Shown here one piece after another: positions 24,201 through 35,700 of a DNA stretch of 64,000 bases. The translations under genes were made by a program, and so were the position numbers. How positions within the stretch are numbered: the stretch's first letter is position 1; every line of letters starts with the position of its first letter. The stretch comes from Coniella vitis (lineage: Eukaryota > Ascomycota > Sordariomycetes > Diaporthales > Schizoparmaceae). The stretch is taken from the NCBI GenBank assembly GCA_011317545.1, contig WUJK01000009.1, positions 558,001 through 622,000 on the forward strand, given 5' to 3'. The notes below the pieces were generated by a model that was not told the DNA's origin, searched no databases, and was given only the letters and a program-made list of their open reading frames with translations.

Positions 24201-26396
24201 ACTCTCTGGTCCAGTGCGCATGCTTGCGGTCTATCAGACCCGGCTACGCTCGTCACCTTGACCTGCCCAACTCGACCTATCTGCGGATACACTTCTCATA
24301 GGTACAAGGCTGGCGAGCATCACCTCTGGATGAGATAGACCGCTCAGGTGGGCCGGTACTATGTCGGCTGTCATCCTTGCAGGCAATCGCAATATCCAGA
24401 ACGCATTCAACCACGTGTCAAGTGTCAATGAATGGTGCATTTCCACAGCCGAGGCAGTCAGCCCATTCGCCAGCTTATATCCAGGACAGTTTGGGAACTC
24501 AGAAATGTCAGTGGACAGCAGACAAGACGCATAATCTCGGCCAGATGCCGCTTCAAACGTTCAGCGTCATGTAACTCTGATGTGACATGTCGGTGCGGGT
24601 GTCGAGCAGAGCATACGCACGCGGCGAGGGCGTGCGATTCCCGGAGAGGCATATGTGCCCGAACAAAACTCGCAGGAGATTATCAGAACTTGCAAAGTTG
24701 CAACCGAAGGATCACGCAGGGATGATCGCTGCACGCCGGGCATGTACAGGAGCCGTGGAAGAGGGCCACTGTCCGGTCCGTCGCGGTAGTCATTGCAAGA
24801 CCTCTAAGTCACGTCCCTCTCGACATTTCAGATGGTCCCGGACCCCGAGCGGCACTTCCGGAACGTTTCATGATTCGCTGCCCGAACTCTTGTGCCAATT
24901 CGAACGGCCGGCCGACTCACGATACTCGTTTACAAACGCGCTACTTTCAATGTCAGGTATGTAAGGTTCATCTAAGGAACACATGTTGCTATTCAAGTAT
25001 GGATCCGCAATATCTTCTTTGCTATTTATGTTTCGACTTGTAGGGGGACGAAAGGCAGAGATTCTCCTTGTTCCCTGCCCCATCGCTTCTCCTCAAACTC
25101 CATGCAGGCTGGAGTGCGAAGACTCTCCAAAATGGATGGCTGTTCGGATAACAAATCTGTTGTTCTACAAGAGTGGATGGTTTCGTTTCCACTAAAAACA
25201 CAACGACCTTCATGGTTGTCGCGGCAGCCCAAACAGCAAGCCCACCAGAATCCAATCAGACAGCTGTAGAAGAGAACTTCACCATTCGCCATCTTTTCGA
25301 TGCCTGACAGGCTTACGTAGTGGTTGTGTGGGTATCTCTTGACCACACTTCTCTCCCATAACTCCAGTGAAGTCCTTTATATTATCCCCTGATCCGACAT
25401 GAAGGCATGACGGGGCCCACATCATGAAGGTCCTGTAACACAATCGTTTTTAGCCGCGACAGCGGTGGCTGCAATAGCTATGGTTCTAGGCCAGGACGGC
25501 TCATTTCAATTAATCACTGCTGGCAGTAGAGGGTACGGACCCGGTAGCAATTCTCCGGCGCTCGGCGAGTGCTAAACATGTAGCGTGTACTTGAGCTGTA
25601 ACCTACAAACTGTGTCGGCCCGTCGTTCGACCTGTATGTACAGCAATACTATGTACTCACGCTACCCACCGCAAAGTCCAGCGCCGACCCACTATATCTA
25701 TGTCGTCCGTCTTACCAATTTCCCACTGATGGCAGCATGCAGTTCATACCTGTAGCCACGTTACTTTTCGAAGGTGGTTGTAGCAGGGCCGTCGCTCCGT
25801 TTCCCCCCCCCCCCTTTGGGATCAACCGGCACAGCACATCAGCAAGGCCTGGTCGATGCGTATTGCTTCTGCGAGGCATATTTTCCACGAAAGGGCGGAC
25901 GCAGGAAAAAGGGGGAGGGCAAGAATCACGCACTCCCGGCCCTGTCGTAGCTCTACGGGCATCTTTCAGTCTGGGCAACGATTTATTACGACAAGCCAGA
26001 TTTCTGCTGCCTGTTAGATGTTACGTTAGGCCACGTCGTTTGCCTCGGTGGCGTGCCTCTCTTGCTCGATGTGGTGTTGCAACGAAGGCGTTACCTTTAT
26101 TGACGAAAGAAGCTATGCGGAAGCAGGGTCCGAAAACAACGCAAGCGTATGCAAAAGAGAAAGCATCGTGGCATTTGATAGGATCATGGAGGGGCTGCAG
26201 GCTCTACTGAGGGGAACTTGGCGACAAGTATATATAAAACTTGTGAGTAGCTTGGATTGCTGGTGGTAACGAAGCCATTCGAATTCTTGGATATATCGTA
26301 TTGATATGCATGCAGCATACTTTGTATAGATTGGAAATCGCAAGCAAAGCTGTGTAACTGCACTACCGGTATTGGTTTTCTTGATTTGGCTTCAAG
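21220..26396. other. Gene-free tract of about 5 kb
   Basis: No supportable gene on either strand. Frames at 22057-22602 (-), 25022-25346 (-) and 25737-26210 (+) were examined. All have unnatural composition; the 25022-25346 frame has an internal ATG (about 25292) followed by a hydrophobic Cys-rich start but no recognisable family. The tract carries five copies of ACTATGTA/TACATAGT (22696, 22806, 22832, 22979, 25648), C tracts at 22008-22018 and 25804-25814 and a G tract at 23284-23293. The last 200 bases are the promoter of the SGNH esterase. Confidence 0.5.
26229..26239 (+). promoter_or_regulatory. TATA box of the SGNH esterase gene
   Basis: TATATATAAAA lies about 160 bp upstream of the start codon. 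Two AGGGG cores (26191, 26211) lie just upstream and could be stress-type elements; that assignment is tentative. Confidence 0.5.
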
Positions 26397-27732
26397 ATGC
26401 TGTGGCACGCCTTTTGCCGCGTCTTGGGCTTGTTGCTTGTGACGGTGACGGTTGCCGGCTTCAAGCAACATGAGAAGAGACTATTGCAGGATGTCCAGGA
26501 AAGAGACATATTGCAGAATGGCCAGTTACGCTTAACAGACTATGCAGACACCAAGGTTGACGTTTCGGCGTACGACTTCGTCACCTACCCGGCTAACTCT
26601 ACAGAGATTTCTTACAAGGGAAGATGGGATTCATCGTATACCTCGTGGTGGAGGTAAGTTTCTTACTTTCTTTTTTTCCTTCCTCCTTTTTTCTTCTTCT
26701 TGCAAGAAACTTTCGAGGCACACGAGGTAAATGATCTCTATGGCTTTGAGCCAGCACGGCTATCCAAGCGACGGGTTGAGCTGTTTGCAAATCGGAGGAG
26801 AGCTGACAATTTTACGCGGGGGACTCTGCGATCAAGCGCACCGGGTATCAAGTTCGGCTTCACGGGTGACACCGTCGCCATCTCCTTTGGCAACCTCACG
26901 TCCGACGGCGTGCTCGTCGGCTACCGCATCAGTGGGCTCCCCTGGAACTTCACCAACATCACGTCGGGCGCCACACACCTGCTCGTTTCCCCCAGCGTCC
27001 CCGGCGCGAACCTCACCTACCCTCTCTCGCCCAACACGCTCGAACTGCGCGTGACCAACTGGGCGTACGGCATCCAGATCGACAGCGTGCATGTTGCCGC
27101 GGGCGAGTCCATAGTCGCGGTTCCCGATTTTGCTCGCAGAGTCGAGTTCATTGGGGACAGTCTGACGGCGGGCATGTATACCTCGTACGAAGGGCTGGCG
27201 AGTTTTGCCCATGGGATTGGACAGGGCTTGGGGCAGACCGAGTATAGCGTCACGGCTTTCCCTGGCATTTGTCTGTCGGACTTGGACTGCTTTGGTAATC
27301 CGAGGGGTCAGGTGAGGCAATGGTTTTATACCCAGGATACGAGCGGGAGGGCGCAGGGAGCGTATGGATGTGAGTTGTGGGAATCTCTCTTTTCTATTCG
27401 CTCCCCCCTTATTCTTTATTTCCTCATGAGCCCCTGCTTGAGGGCTTTTGTGGATTCCTCAGGTTGTTGTGTTGAAGCACGTTATGTGCTGACCTGTGAT
27501 GTGTTTTGTTTTTACACAACTCTAGCCAGCTTGGCGGGCGAGGAACCGTACAATTTTGCCGCGCACCCGGCTGCGGACCTGGTTATCATCAATTTGGGGA
27601 CAAATGATGTCTCATATACTGTCCCAACCGCTACTTACCAAGATGCTCTGACGAAGCTCATTGAGGGCGTTCACGGTGTGTGGCCTGATGCGCAGGTGTT
27701 GATCATGGTGAGTTGTTCTATGCTTTCGGCTT

Positions 27733-27763
<31 letters not shown>

Positions 27764-28281
27764 TTATATGTTGATGCTCACACCTCTTTGACAACAAAAC
27801 CAGTCCCTCTGGATCGGCTTCTACCAATACGGTAACAACTACTACGACGACACAGCAAGCGGCTACCCGGCTCAGATCCAAGCCGTCTACGACTACTTCA
27901 ACAGCGACACGTACCTCAACAAACCCGTGATTTACAATGGCGTGACCAACACGACGACAACGCTCAACACGACCAGCCAGCCATTTGTGCGCATCTTCAA
28001 CACATCGGGCATCTTGCAGGAGAATGATATCGGGCCTCAGTGGCATCCGACGGATGTGGGCGCCATCAAGGTCGCAAGCCATGCATTGCGGTATATTAAT
28101 TTGGTGTATGGGTGGGATTTGCTTGCGAATGGACCAGAGTGAGAGCCTTTTCTCCCTTCTTTACCTTGGCTGATGAGCGTGATGGCTTCGTGGTTGTGTG
28201 AATACTGTGTGCTGACGATCCATGTGTATTTGCAGAGTCCAACATGATACGCTTTACTGGAACGACTGGCCAAACTACTGA
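26397..28281 (+). CDS. Secreted SGNH/GDSL esterase, carbohydrate-esterase-2-like
   Basis: Five exons: 26397-26653, 26837-27369, 27526-27707, 27804-28138 and 28236-28281, 450 aa; introns are 183, 156, 96 and 97 nt, all GT-AG. A signal peptide covers about residues 1-21. A beta-rich domain (about 50-180, with 'GRWD' and 'APGIKFGFTG' segments) precedes the hydrolase domain. The nucleophile sits in FIGDSLTAG (Ser194), block III in NLGTND (Asn290), and the catalytic His in WHPTDVG (His405). No Asp is found three residues before that His, as in the Ser-His dyad of CE2 enzymes. Many N-glycosylation sequons are present. The last exon supplies the conserved-looking ending QHDTLYWND. Likely role: extracellular deacetylation of plant or cell-wall polysaccharide; the substrate is inferred from the family. 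Confidence 0.87.
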
Positions 28282-28440
28282 TTGGAAGATGCAAGGCATG
28301 TAAGAGCAACATGCACCTTGTAATGGCCAACAGAGATCTACTATATTTCTCTATTTCAGAGCATGTGCATGTCTTTCAGCTGTTCTTATCCATTTCGGCT
28401 TGTAAATGTTTCTAGGCAGATAGCTTCCACTAAACAACTT
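28282..28440. other. Short convergent 3' region
   Basis: 159 bp between the stops of the esterase (+) and the glutaminyl-tRNA synthetase (-). No coding signal; both transcripts must end here or overlap. Confidence 0.5.
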
Positions 28441-30495
28441 CTATGCTTTCTTGCCAGCGTCCTCCTTCAACGAGACAATGCGGTTGAGGACCAGCTTCTC
28501 ATCCGTGCTATCAGAGTCCAGTGCCTAAAGAGAAAAGACGAAAAGATTAGCAAAGGCTCGTCGCAGGCAATCTTTTCTAGAATCACCGGGTAGAAAACTT
28601 ACAAAGTATGCGACTCTCATGCCCTGGAATCGCACCGACTCAGGGCCACCCTTGCCAAGCTCGCTCTCACCAGCAGCCTCAGGCCAGGGTGCACGACGTC
28701 TAACCTCGTCGATGCCATTCTCAATAATTGCATTGGGGTAAATGACCTCGCTTTCGGGGTTGAGGTCGTTTAGGAAGCCGCCCTCGGCCGCGCTGGGGTT
28801 CTCGCTCTTAAAGAGTGAGTTATACACGCGAACCTCACATCGGCGGGAGCCGTCGGTGCCGACCCACTGAATGTACGTCTTGGGCTTCTTGCCGTCGCGG
28901 TCAAAAACAGCGCGGACCTCCGTTACCTGACCCGTAGCCTCGTCCTTGGTAAAAGAGGTCGCCTTGACCGGGAAGGGCATCTGCAACAGGCCAACGGACT
29001 TGCCGGGCGCAAGGCGGAAGTAGTCCGGCGAGTCGACCTCGCGGAAATCGGAACGGTCAATGTACACTGTCTTTGTAATCTTGACGGTGTGAGTGCCCAT
29101 CTTGGGGTCCTTGGGGGAGAAGGGCAGCGTAAGCTCCTTGCCTTCTTCCTCGCCAACGTCTTCAATAATGACAGGGACGGGGTCCAGGACGACCATGAGT
29201 CGCGGCACGGTACGCTCGAGGTATTTCCGGATAGACTGTTCGAAGCGGACAATCTGGATGACGGTGGCGTTGGTAGTCACTCCGAGCTCGTTGACGAACT
29301 CGAGAATAGCACCTGGTGGCACGCCTCTGCGCTTGATGGCCATGAGCGTGTACAATCTCGGGTCGTCCCAGCCTCTTACAATCTTGTCGCCAACCAGCTT
29401 CAGAATCTTGCGCTTTGAGAGGACGGTGCCGCCGAGCGAGAGTCGACCGTACTCGCGCTGCATTGGTTCATAGACGCCCAGAGTCTTGTTGAGCCATTCG
29501 TAGCTCACTCTGCTGAGAATAAATTCAGTCGTACATAGCGAGTGGGTGATGCCCTCAAACGAATCGCACAAGCAGTGGGTGAAGTCATATGTGGGGTAAA
29601 TCTTCCACTGCGCGCCCGTCCGGTGGTGCTCTGCGTCGAGCACACGGTAGGCGGCCAAGTCCCACATCTGAGGGTTGCCATCTGTAATGTCCATCTTCAT
29701 GCGCAGGAATGCCTCTCTTGGCTTGTACTTTCCGTCCCTCATGTCTCTAAACTTCTGCAGGTTCTCCTCGACTGACTGCTCGGCATGCTTGCAGCGGTAT
29801 CGGGGCGACTCACCCTTCTCGCCTCCGCGCTGGCGCTTAATCTCAGCATCGTCGCAGTGGCAGACATAGCCCTTATCGAGAGTTATAAGCTTCTCGGCCA
29901 AGTCATAGAGCTTCTGAAAGTTGTCACTCGAGTATGTAATCTTGTAGGGTTCAAATCCGAGCCAGCGCACTGTGTCCAGGATGGCCGTAAAGTAGATCTC
30001 TTCCTCTGCTTCAGGGTTGGTATCATCGTATCTGAGGATCAGACAAGCCACATTAGCTCCACATTCTTGGCCGCCGACAGCAAAAGAGTATCAAGAAGAG
30101 CAAACGCACCTCAGATAGCACTGGCCCTTGTGATACTTTGCAAACCCAAAGTTGACGGCGATGGCCTTGGCATGGCCAATGTGCAAGAAACCATTTGGTT
30201 CTGGTGGGAACCGCGTAAAGACTGGTGCAACGGGTCGTTCCTCATAAACGTCCTTGAGGAAGCCCTGCTTGAACATGGCCTCGGCGTCAATGGTTTCTTC
30301 TTGCTTCTCCTTGGGTTTGGGCGCGGGCTTCTTGGCCTCGGCTGGGGATTCCTTTGCGTTTGCGGCCTTGGCAGCTTTTTTTGCGCGCTTCTGCTGTCTT
30401 TTCTTGAGCTCATTCTTGGAAACCATCTCCCCAGTCTCCTCGTCTAGTACCAGCTTTGCGACGCCGGCCGTCACCGCATCAACGTTGTCCGCCAT
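28441..30495 (-). CDS. GLN4: Glutaminyl-tRNA synthetase (cytosolic, class I)
   Basis: Exons 30495-30110, 30031-28603 and 28524-28441, 632 aa; two 78-nt GT-AG introns. It charges tRNA-Gln with glutamine for cytosolic translation. The class I HIGH motif is at residues 105-108 within FPPEPNGFLHIGHAKA, and the KMSKS-equivalent VLSKR is at about 332-336. GlnRS-specific segments are present (HCLCDSFEGITHSLCTTEF, and the beta-barrel anticodon-binding region in the C-terminal half). The N-terminal 70 residues are Lys/Ala-rich and basic; yeast Gln4 has a much longer appended N-terminal domain, so this is the shorter form. The final 28-codon exon replaces an apparent run-on into the second intron. GLN4 is used as the yeast orthologue name. 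Confidence 0.95.
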
Positions 30496-31274
30496 GGTCG
30501 CTAGTCTCGTGTAGTTTCGCAGGCTCCGTATGAGTGGCCGATGAGAATTGGTTGGAAAGCACAGAGTGTCGGTTATGTGCGGCTAGATCTCCTGCTTATA
30601 GGTTGCAGTAGAGGAAGCAACAGTTGAATTCGTTGGGTGCAGGCCGGGTCAGTCTCAAGAGAATGGTGGCGGCATGACTCAAATTTCCAGGCACGGAACT
30701 GGACTTTGGAATGGGAAGGCAGGAGGGGCAGCAGCTGATAAGATAAGGTCACTACAGCAAAAGGTACACACGACAGACAAAGGCGCTTGCCCAGGCTTCT
30801 AGCTACTATGGTATCATGGGTATTAAACCTAAGCCCCGCAGGTATCGGCTGTGGAGACGAGGGTTCGGGTTGTGGTATTATACGAAACCGGCGTGGTTTT
30901 GCTAGATAAATCAGGGTTAGGGTGAATAGGATATACGTAAAGAGCCCCGTATAGGCGGTACATACCGCTGTACGCTAGGCTTTATTCGTCGGTACTCTGT
31001 AAAAAACGCGCTGCCCCACTTATGCAGTGACTTGACAGGGGTTGATTATTTATGCCTGATACCATAGTATGGCAGGCCGCTGGCCTTACCCCCCGACAAG
31101 GCCTCGGGAGCTAAATACAAAGCCCCACAGCAGCTCTCAAATGCCCAAACTAACCCCACTGTCGTCACTGGTGTCCCCTCCATCAGCCATCACTCTCACA
31201 CATCAGGCTGGACATCCCATCTCTTTGCACCTTCCTCCCTTCTCGCGCCTTGATGTGAGCGCCGTACTTCCTGT
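30496..31274. other. Divergent promoter region (GlnRS / macrodomain)
   Basis: About 780 bp between two divergently transcribed genes. No gene is seen. It probably contains both promoters. One isolated TTAGGG occurs near 30908, which is not a telomeric array. Confidence 0.5.
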
Positions 31275-32214
31275 ATGAATCTCAGTCATTTCGCATCACG
31301 ATCAATCAAGAAGATGGCGATCTTGAAGCCAGAGGATCTGCCCACCCTTGCCCTGCTCTATAAGCTGGGAAAGCTGGAACCAGCGCCTACTCCATCCAAA
31401 GTCCCAACTACGCTTTCATTGCGCCCATCTGGCCCAATCACACCCTCGCCAGACCTCAACAACCGCGTCTCACTTTTCCGCAGCGACATCACCAAGCTAA
31501 AAGTCGACGCCATCTGCAACGCTGCCAACCGTCGTCTCCTGGGAGGCGGTGGGGTCGACGGCGCCATCCATCGCGCTGCTGGCCCTGGCCTGCTCGCCGA
31601 GTGTCGCAAGCTTGGCGGCTGTGATACGGGCGATGCCAAAATCACAGACGCCTACAACTTGCCTTGCTCCAAAGTCATCCATGCCGTCGGTCCCATCTAT
31701 GATATTCAGGAGCCTAGCAAAAGCGAGCGCCTCTTGACATCGGTGTACAACAAGGTTCTGAACCTCGCTGTTGACAACAACTGCTCCACCCTGGCGCTTT
31801 GCGGTATCAGCACTGGCGTGTACGGCTACCCCCATCGCAAGGCTGCACCTGTTGCCATTTCGACAGTCAAGAAGTTCCTGGAGAGTGACAAGGGCCAGAA
31901 GTTGAAGAAGGTGATCTTTGTGGTCTTTGTGGAGCCAGATGTCGAATCGTATAAGGAATTTCTGCCGTAAGCGCCCAAACACGCTGGGATCTTTTGAGAT
32001 GCTTGCTTTCTTAACATGAGCAAAGCGCTGATTACTTCCTTGTAGGGTTTACTTTCCACCTGTCGAAGAGGATGCCAAGGCTACAAGCGGGAGTGATTCT
32101 CTGGCCGAAACCAAAGAGGCTGCCGAGGCAGAAGAGGTCGCCAGTAAGCTCCCTGATGTGCCCACCTCGGAGCCTGGTGATACGGATCACGCCGACAAGC
32201 GTCAAAAGGTATGA
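31275..32214 (+). CDS. Macrodomain ADP-ribose hydrolase (MACROD-type)
   Basis: Exons 31275-31966 and 32046-32214, 286 aa, with a 79-nt GT-AG intron. The macrodomain occupies about residues 64-231. It has the ADP-ribose-binding signature CNAANRRLLGGGGVDGAIHR (Asn82, Asn85, the Gly loop 90-93, Asp95), the GDAKIT segment and the STGVYGYP phosphate loop. This pattern is that of MACROD1/2-like enzymes, which remove mono-ADP-ribose from protein acidic residues and hydrolyse O-acetyl-ADP-ribose. The C-terminal extension from exon 2 is acidic and ends in a basic KRQKV that could aid nuclear import. Start choice is uncertain: ATG 31275 gives a short Ser/Arg/Lys-rich leader, whereas ATG 31314 has the better context (AAGATGG). 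Confidence 0.9.
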
Positions 32215-32746
32215 CCATGTGAAGGTGTGATGCAGCGATGCTTTGTACTCGTTGGAGTTATGGGATAATGCTAAAGGTCGGGATGGGGCGTTTGGGTTCG
32301 GGCATCTTTTCCACTTCCTCGGTGCTATGACATACTACCGGTTCGATACCCACTCATGCGAGCCTGTGTTCAATACATTTTGACGTTCTTCATATTGCTT
32401 GCTCATGAAGTCGAGGAAGGGGGTCGGGATGGTAACTAATCCATTGAAATCAAAAATGGAGAAGCCGACGCAGTCTGTACTTCTTGAGTTTACATTCACA
32501 ATGTCATAAAACACTGGCACGAAATGAATGTTCACTACTCAACAACGTTGGACATAAACTAACATACTAGCAATATGCCACTAAACATATGTGAAACTAC
32601 AGACTGGATACGTACGTGAATGCCATATAGACTGGAACAACCAACCAAACTCTCCCTTCCATAAATCAACACATCGCTTAAAAAGCTCATCCAGATTCCC
32701 ACCTACAGCCTCAACGTCAATCCATTGGCTTCGCTTCCTTCAGGCA
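32215..32746. other. Convergent 3' region
   Basis: 532 bp between the macrodomain gene (+) and the large HELAH protein gene (-). AT-rich, no coding signal. Confidence 0.5.
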
Positions 32747-35700
32747 TCACTGTTGGGATGGACCAGGGGCAGGATCTTGCGCAGGGTCTTGCGAAGCTGC
32801 AAATTGATCGATTCCTAGTGTGACATCTCCCGTTTGACGAATCAAGGCTTCCAACCTCTGCAGCGCCTGTGCTTGCTGCGCAGCACTCATGCCAAACATA
32901 GACCGCAGGCCAAGCGGGACGTGGCTGAGACCGTCTGTACCTTGTTGCTGCACCTGTCGCAATTGCGCAGATAGAAGGCTGATTTGTTCTTCGAGTTGCT
33001 GCTGTTGATGAGATTGGACAGTAGCACTGGTAGAGGAGGACGGTGGTTGTGAGCCCGAAGGTCCGGCAGCAGCAAGCTGTGGCTGCTGCTGCTGCTGCTG
33101 CTGCTGCTGTGGTAAGGGGCGAGGTGCTGTCTTTGTTGCCACCATGCGGGGCATCGGCGCTGGGTTCATGCCAGTCATCGATGCTGGTGGCATCGCCTGG
33201 CCCTGTACATGTGCGAAGTGGTTGAACCCTGTCACTGGGTTGACATACGGCTGGAAACCGCTGGCATTGGCAAATTGAGCGCCCTGTATGATTGTGAAGT
33301 TGCGCGGTTGGGGGATGGACCCTGTAGTAATGAACACTTGTTAGCCAACCTGTTGCCTCTTTTCTCTCTCCTTATCTTACCTGAATCCTCGAGGCACGAG
33401 GCTATGGGGCCAAAGAATGACTTGCCTTGTGGTGGCTGGGTTTGTAACAACACTGGTTCTGTAACCTCGTGCTCTTCCGTGTCATCGGGATGCCGGTTCT
33501 GGACGGCCTCTTCCTCATCTGCGACCCCCTGCTCTAGACTAACGTTGATTTGAGCAAGCCGTGCGTTGAGTTCGGCCGCGTCCGTTCCCGGCCTTGGGTT
33601 GTACAACTCCTCTGCAAAATTCAAGATCTTCATCCACTGTTTTGCGACCATGAGTTGGGGATCGTTGGGAGGCATACGGCGAAGTTCAGACAGTGCCAGA
33701 AGTTGGTACTGAGCCACCTTGCCTTGCACGACGCCTGAGGGGATGTCCTTGAACCGCCTCTTGATTGCTTCGGCCCGTGGCTCGCTGTCCGTGTCCATAA
33801 TCGCGTGGATATCCGCAAAGGCGGCTTGACAAATCTTGATCTTTGCGTCCAAGTCTGGCAAAGTCTGTGTCAAGATCGTCTGCGCATCTGGGTCGTTGCG
33901 CAGCCACTCCTGGCCTTGGGCCACAGCCAAAACCCCTGCGTTGGCCAGTAGGGCGTTCTGGCAAATCGACGTCGTGTAAAACTCCATGCGCGCGCGCACG
34001 CGTGCCCCGTACCTGGTGTTAAGGAAGTCCTGCTCCCGTATACGTGTGATCTTGAGTAAATCCAGCACAAGAGACTGTGTAATGTAAATCTCAGCGTTGA
34101 GATCAGAGACGAGTTGCGCGACATGCTCGCAGTACTCGAGCAGCTGACCAAGCGGTAGGCGGAGTGTCCGGTCATCTGCTTGTTGTCTGATTTGAGTCTG
34201 CTGGGCCTCGAGGGAGTTGTGCTCTTGCTGGAGGTGGTCACGCTGGGATATGAGGTTCTGCAGGTCATGCGCCAGCGAGGAGTGTTGCTGCTGTAGTTGC
34301 TGTAACTGCTGCAATCGCTGCTGTCGTTGTTCTTCCCGTATTTGTTGTTGCTGTTCTTGTTCTGGGACTGTTTGCGGTTGCGGTTGCTCTCCCTGTTGTA
34401 TGAGCTGTTGCTGCTGTTGTTCCAACACCTGCATTTGGTGTTGTGATTGTTCTATCTGCTGCTGCAGTTGCGCTGCTTGCTGCTGGACTTGCTGTTTCTG
34501 CAGCTCTAGATGCTGTACCTGGCTTTGATGCTGGTGTACGATGCTGTCATTGAAGGTGACCACATTTGAAAGCGATGACATGAGAGCCTCGTGCTTAGGC
34601 TTCAACAACTTCACAGACCTCCACGCATAATTGTCCTTTCCCCACCAGAATGACCGAGCACAGAACCACTTCTCGGTCGTAGCCTGCACCGCGACCGACT
34701 CGACCAACCTGGCAAAGAGCCAGCGCCACACGCTCGGGTTCTCGGGGCTCAAGCGCAGGCGTTTCCACGCCTTCTCCATCCACAGGGTCGCGGGTCTGCC
34801 ATAGATGGGAACGGCATATCCCCACTTGAACTGATGCAAGTTGCGCAGGACGGGGTGCAGCTTGGATGAGTAGCGCATGGCAAGGGGTCCAAAGCGCGCG
34901 TGCTCGCTGTTCCAAAAGCCCTCGCGGAAGAATTTGCCGTAGAAGTCAAAGGGAAGCACGTTGCACAGCTGGTCTTGTTCCGTGGCGTCTGGGTGGGTGG
35001 CCCACCCTTGCATGGCTATCATCACGGACACTGTCACATTTGGCTGGGTGTTAGTGACTTGCTCACGTGCATTTTCCGAGAGTGGGTGAAATTCGACGAT
35101 GTAAATATATGCTGCAATGCAGAAATGTGAAGAGAGTCAAACCGGCGCCTCGTTTCCCACACGCGAAACGGCCCACGACAACAAATCAGGTCTTGGGAGG
35201 CCGGGGCACATTAGCAGGATACAACTGAGGAGTGGACGTACCGTCGCCAATGAAACGCGGTGGTACTCGGGTAAACATTTCTTGATGAATCGTCACAGTA
35301 GACATGACGCCTCCGAAATACTATCATATCAGAGCAGAAAAAGTTAGCCGTGCCAAGCCACTCGACTTCTCTAGGTCATTCAGACAAGCTCATCCATCTT
35401 GTCGTGCTCCGTTCCTGGTCGAAGCCACGCAACACTCACTCGGGTCTCCGTTGATGATCCCTCCTCCACCTCAGGCTCATATTCAAAGGAGACCTGTGGA
35501 CTGAAAACAAGGCCGTAGATCTTATAGGCGTACGGATCCAGCTTGGATCGCAAGCCCATGGTCTGTAAAAGCCTGAGCAAGTCTATATTGTGCGTTCGGT
35601 TGATTTCCTCAATCTCGTGCTGCCATGCAGGGTTGATTTGCACCCAGTGCGGCATATCCAAGATTGACGGCGCCTCCCCGTCTGCGGATCGTCCCGGTCC

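Noticed and set aside
25022..25346. Possible small Cys-rich peptide (-) with a hydrophobic start
   Set aside because: The start context is good, but there is no clean signal-peptide cleavage pattern, the second half is ordinary sequence, and no family is recognised.
30900..30920. TTAGGG-like telomere repeat
   Set aside because: Only a single unit is present, inside a divergent promoter region.
32336..32362. GGTTCGATACC, resembling a tRNA B box
   Set aside because: No complementary T stem, anticodon arm or acceptor stem can be drawn around it.
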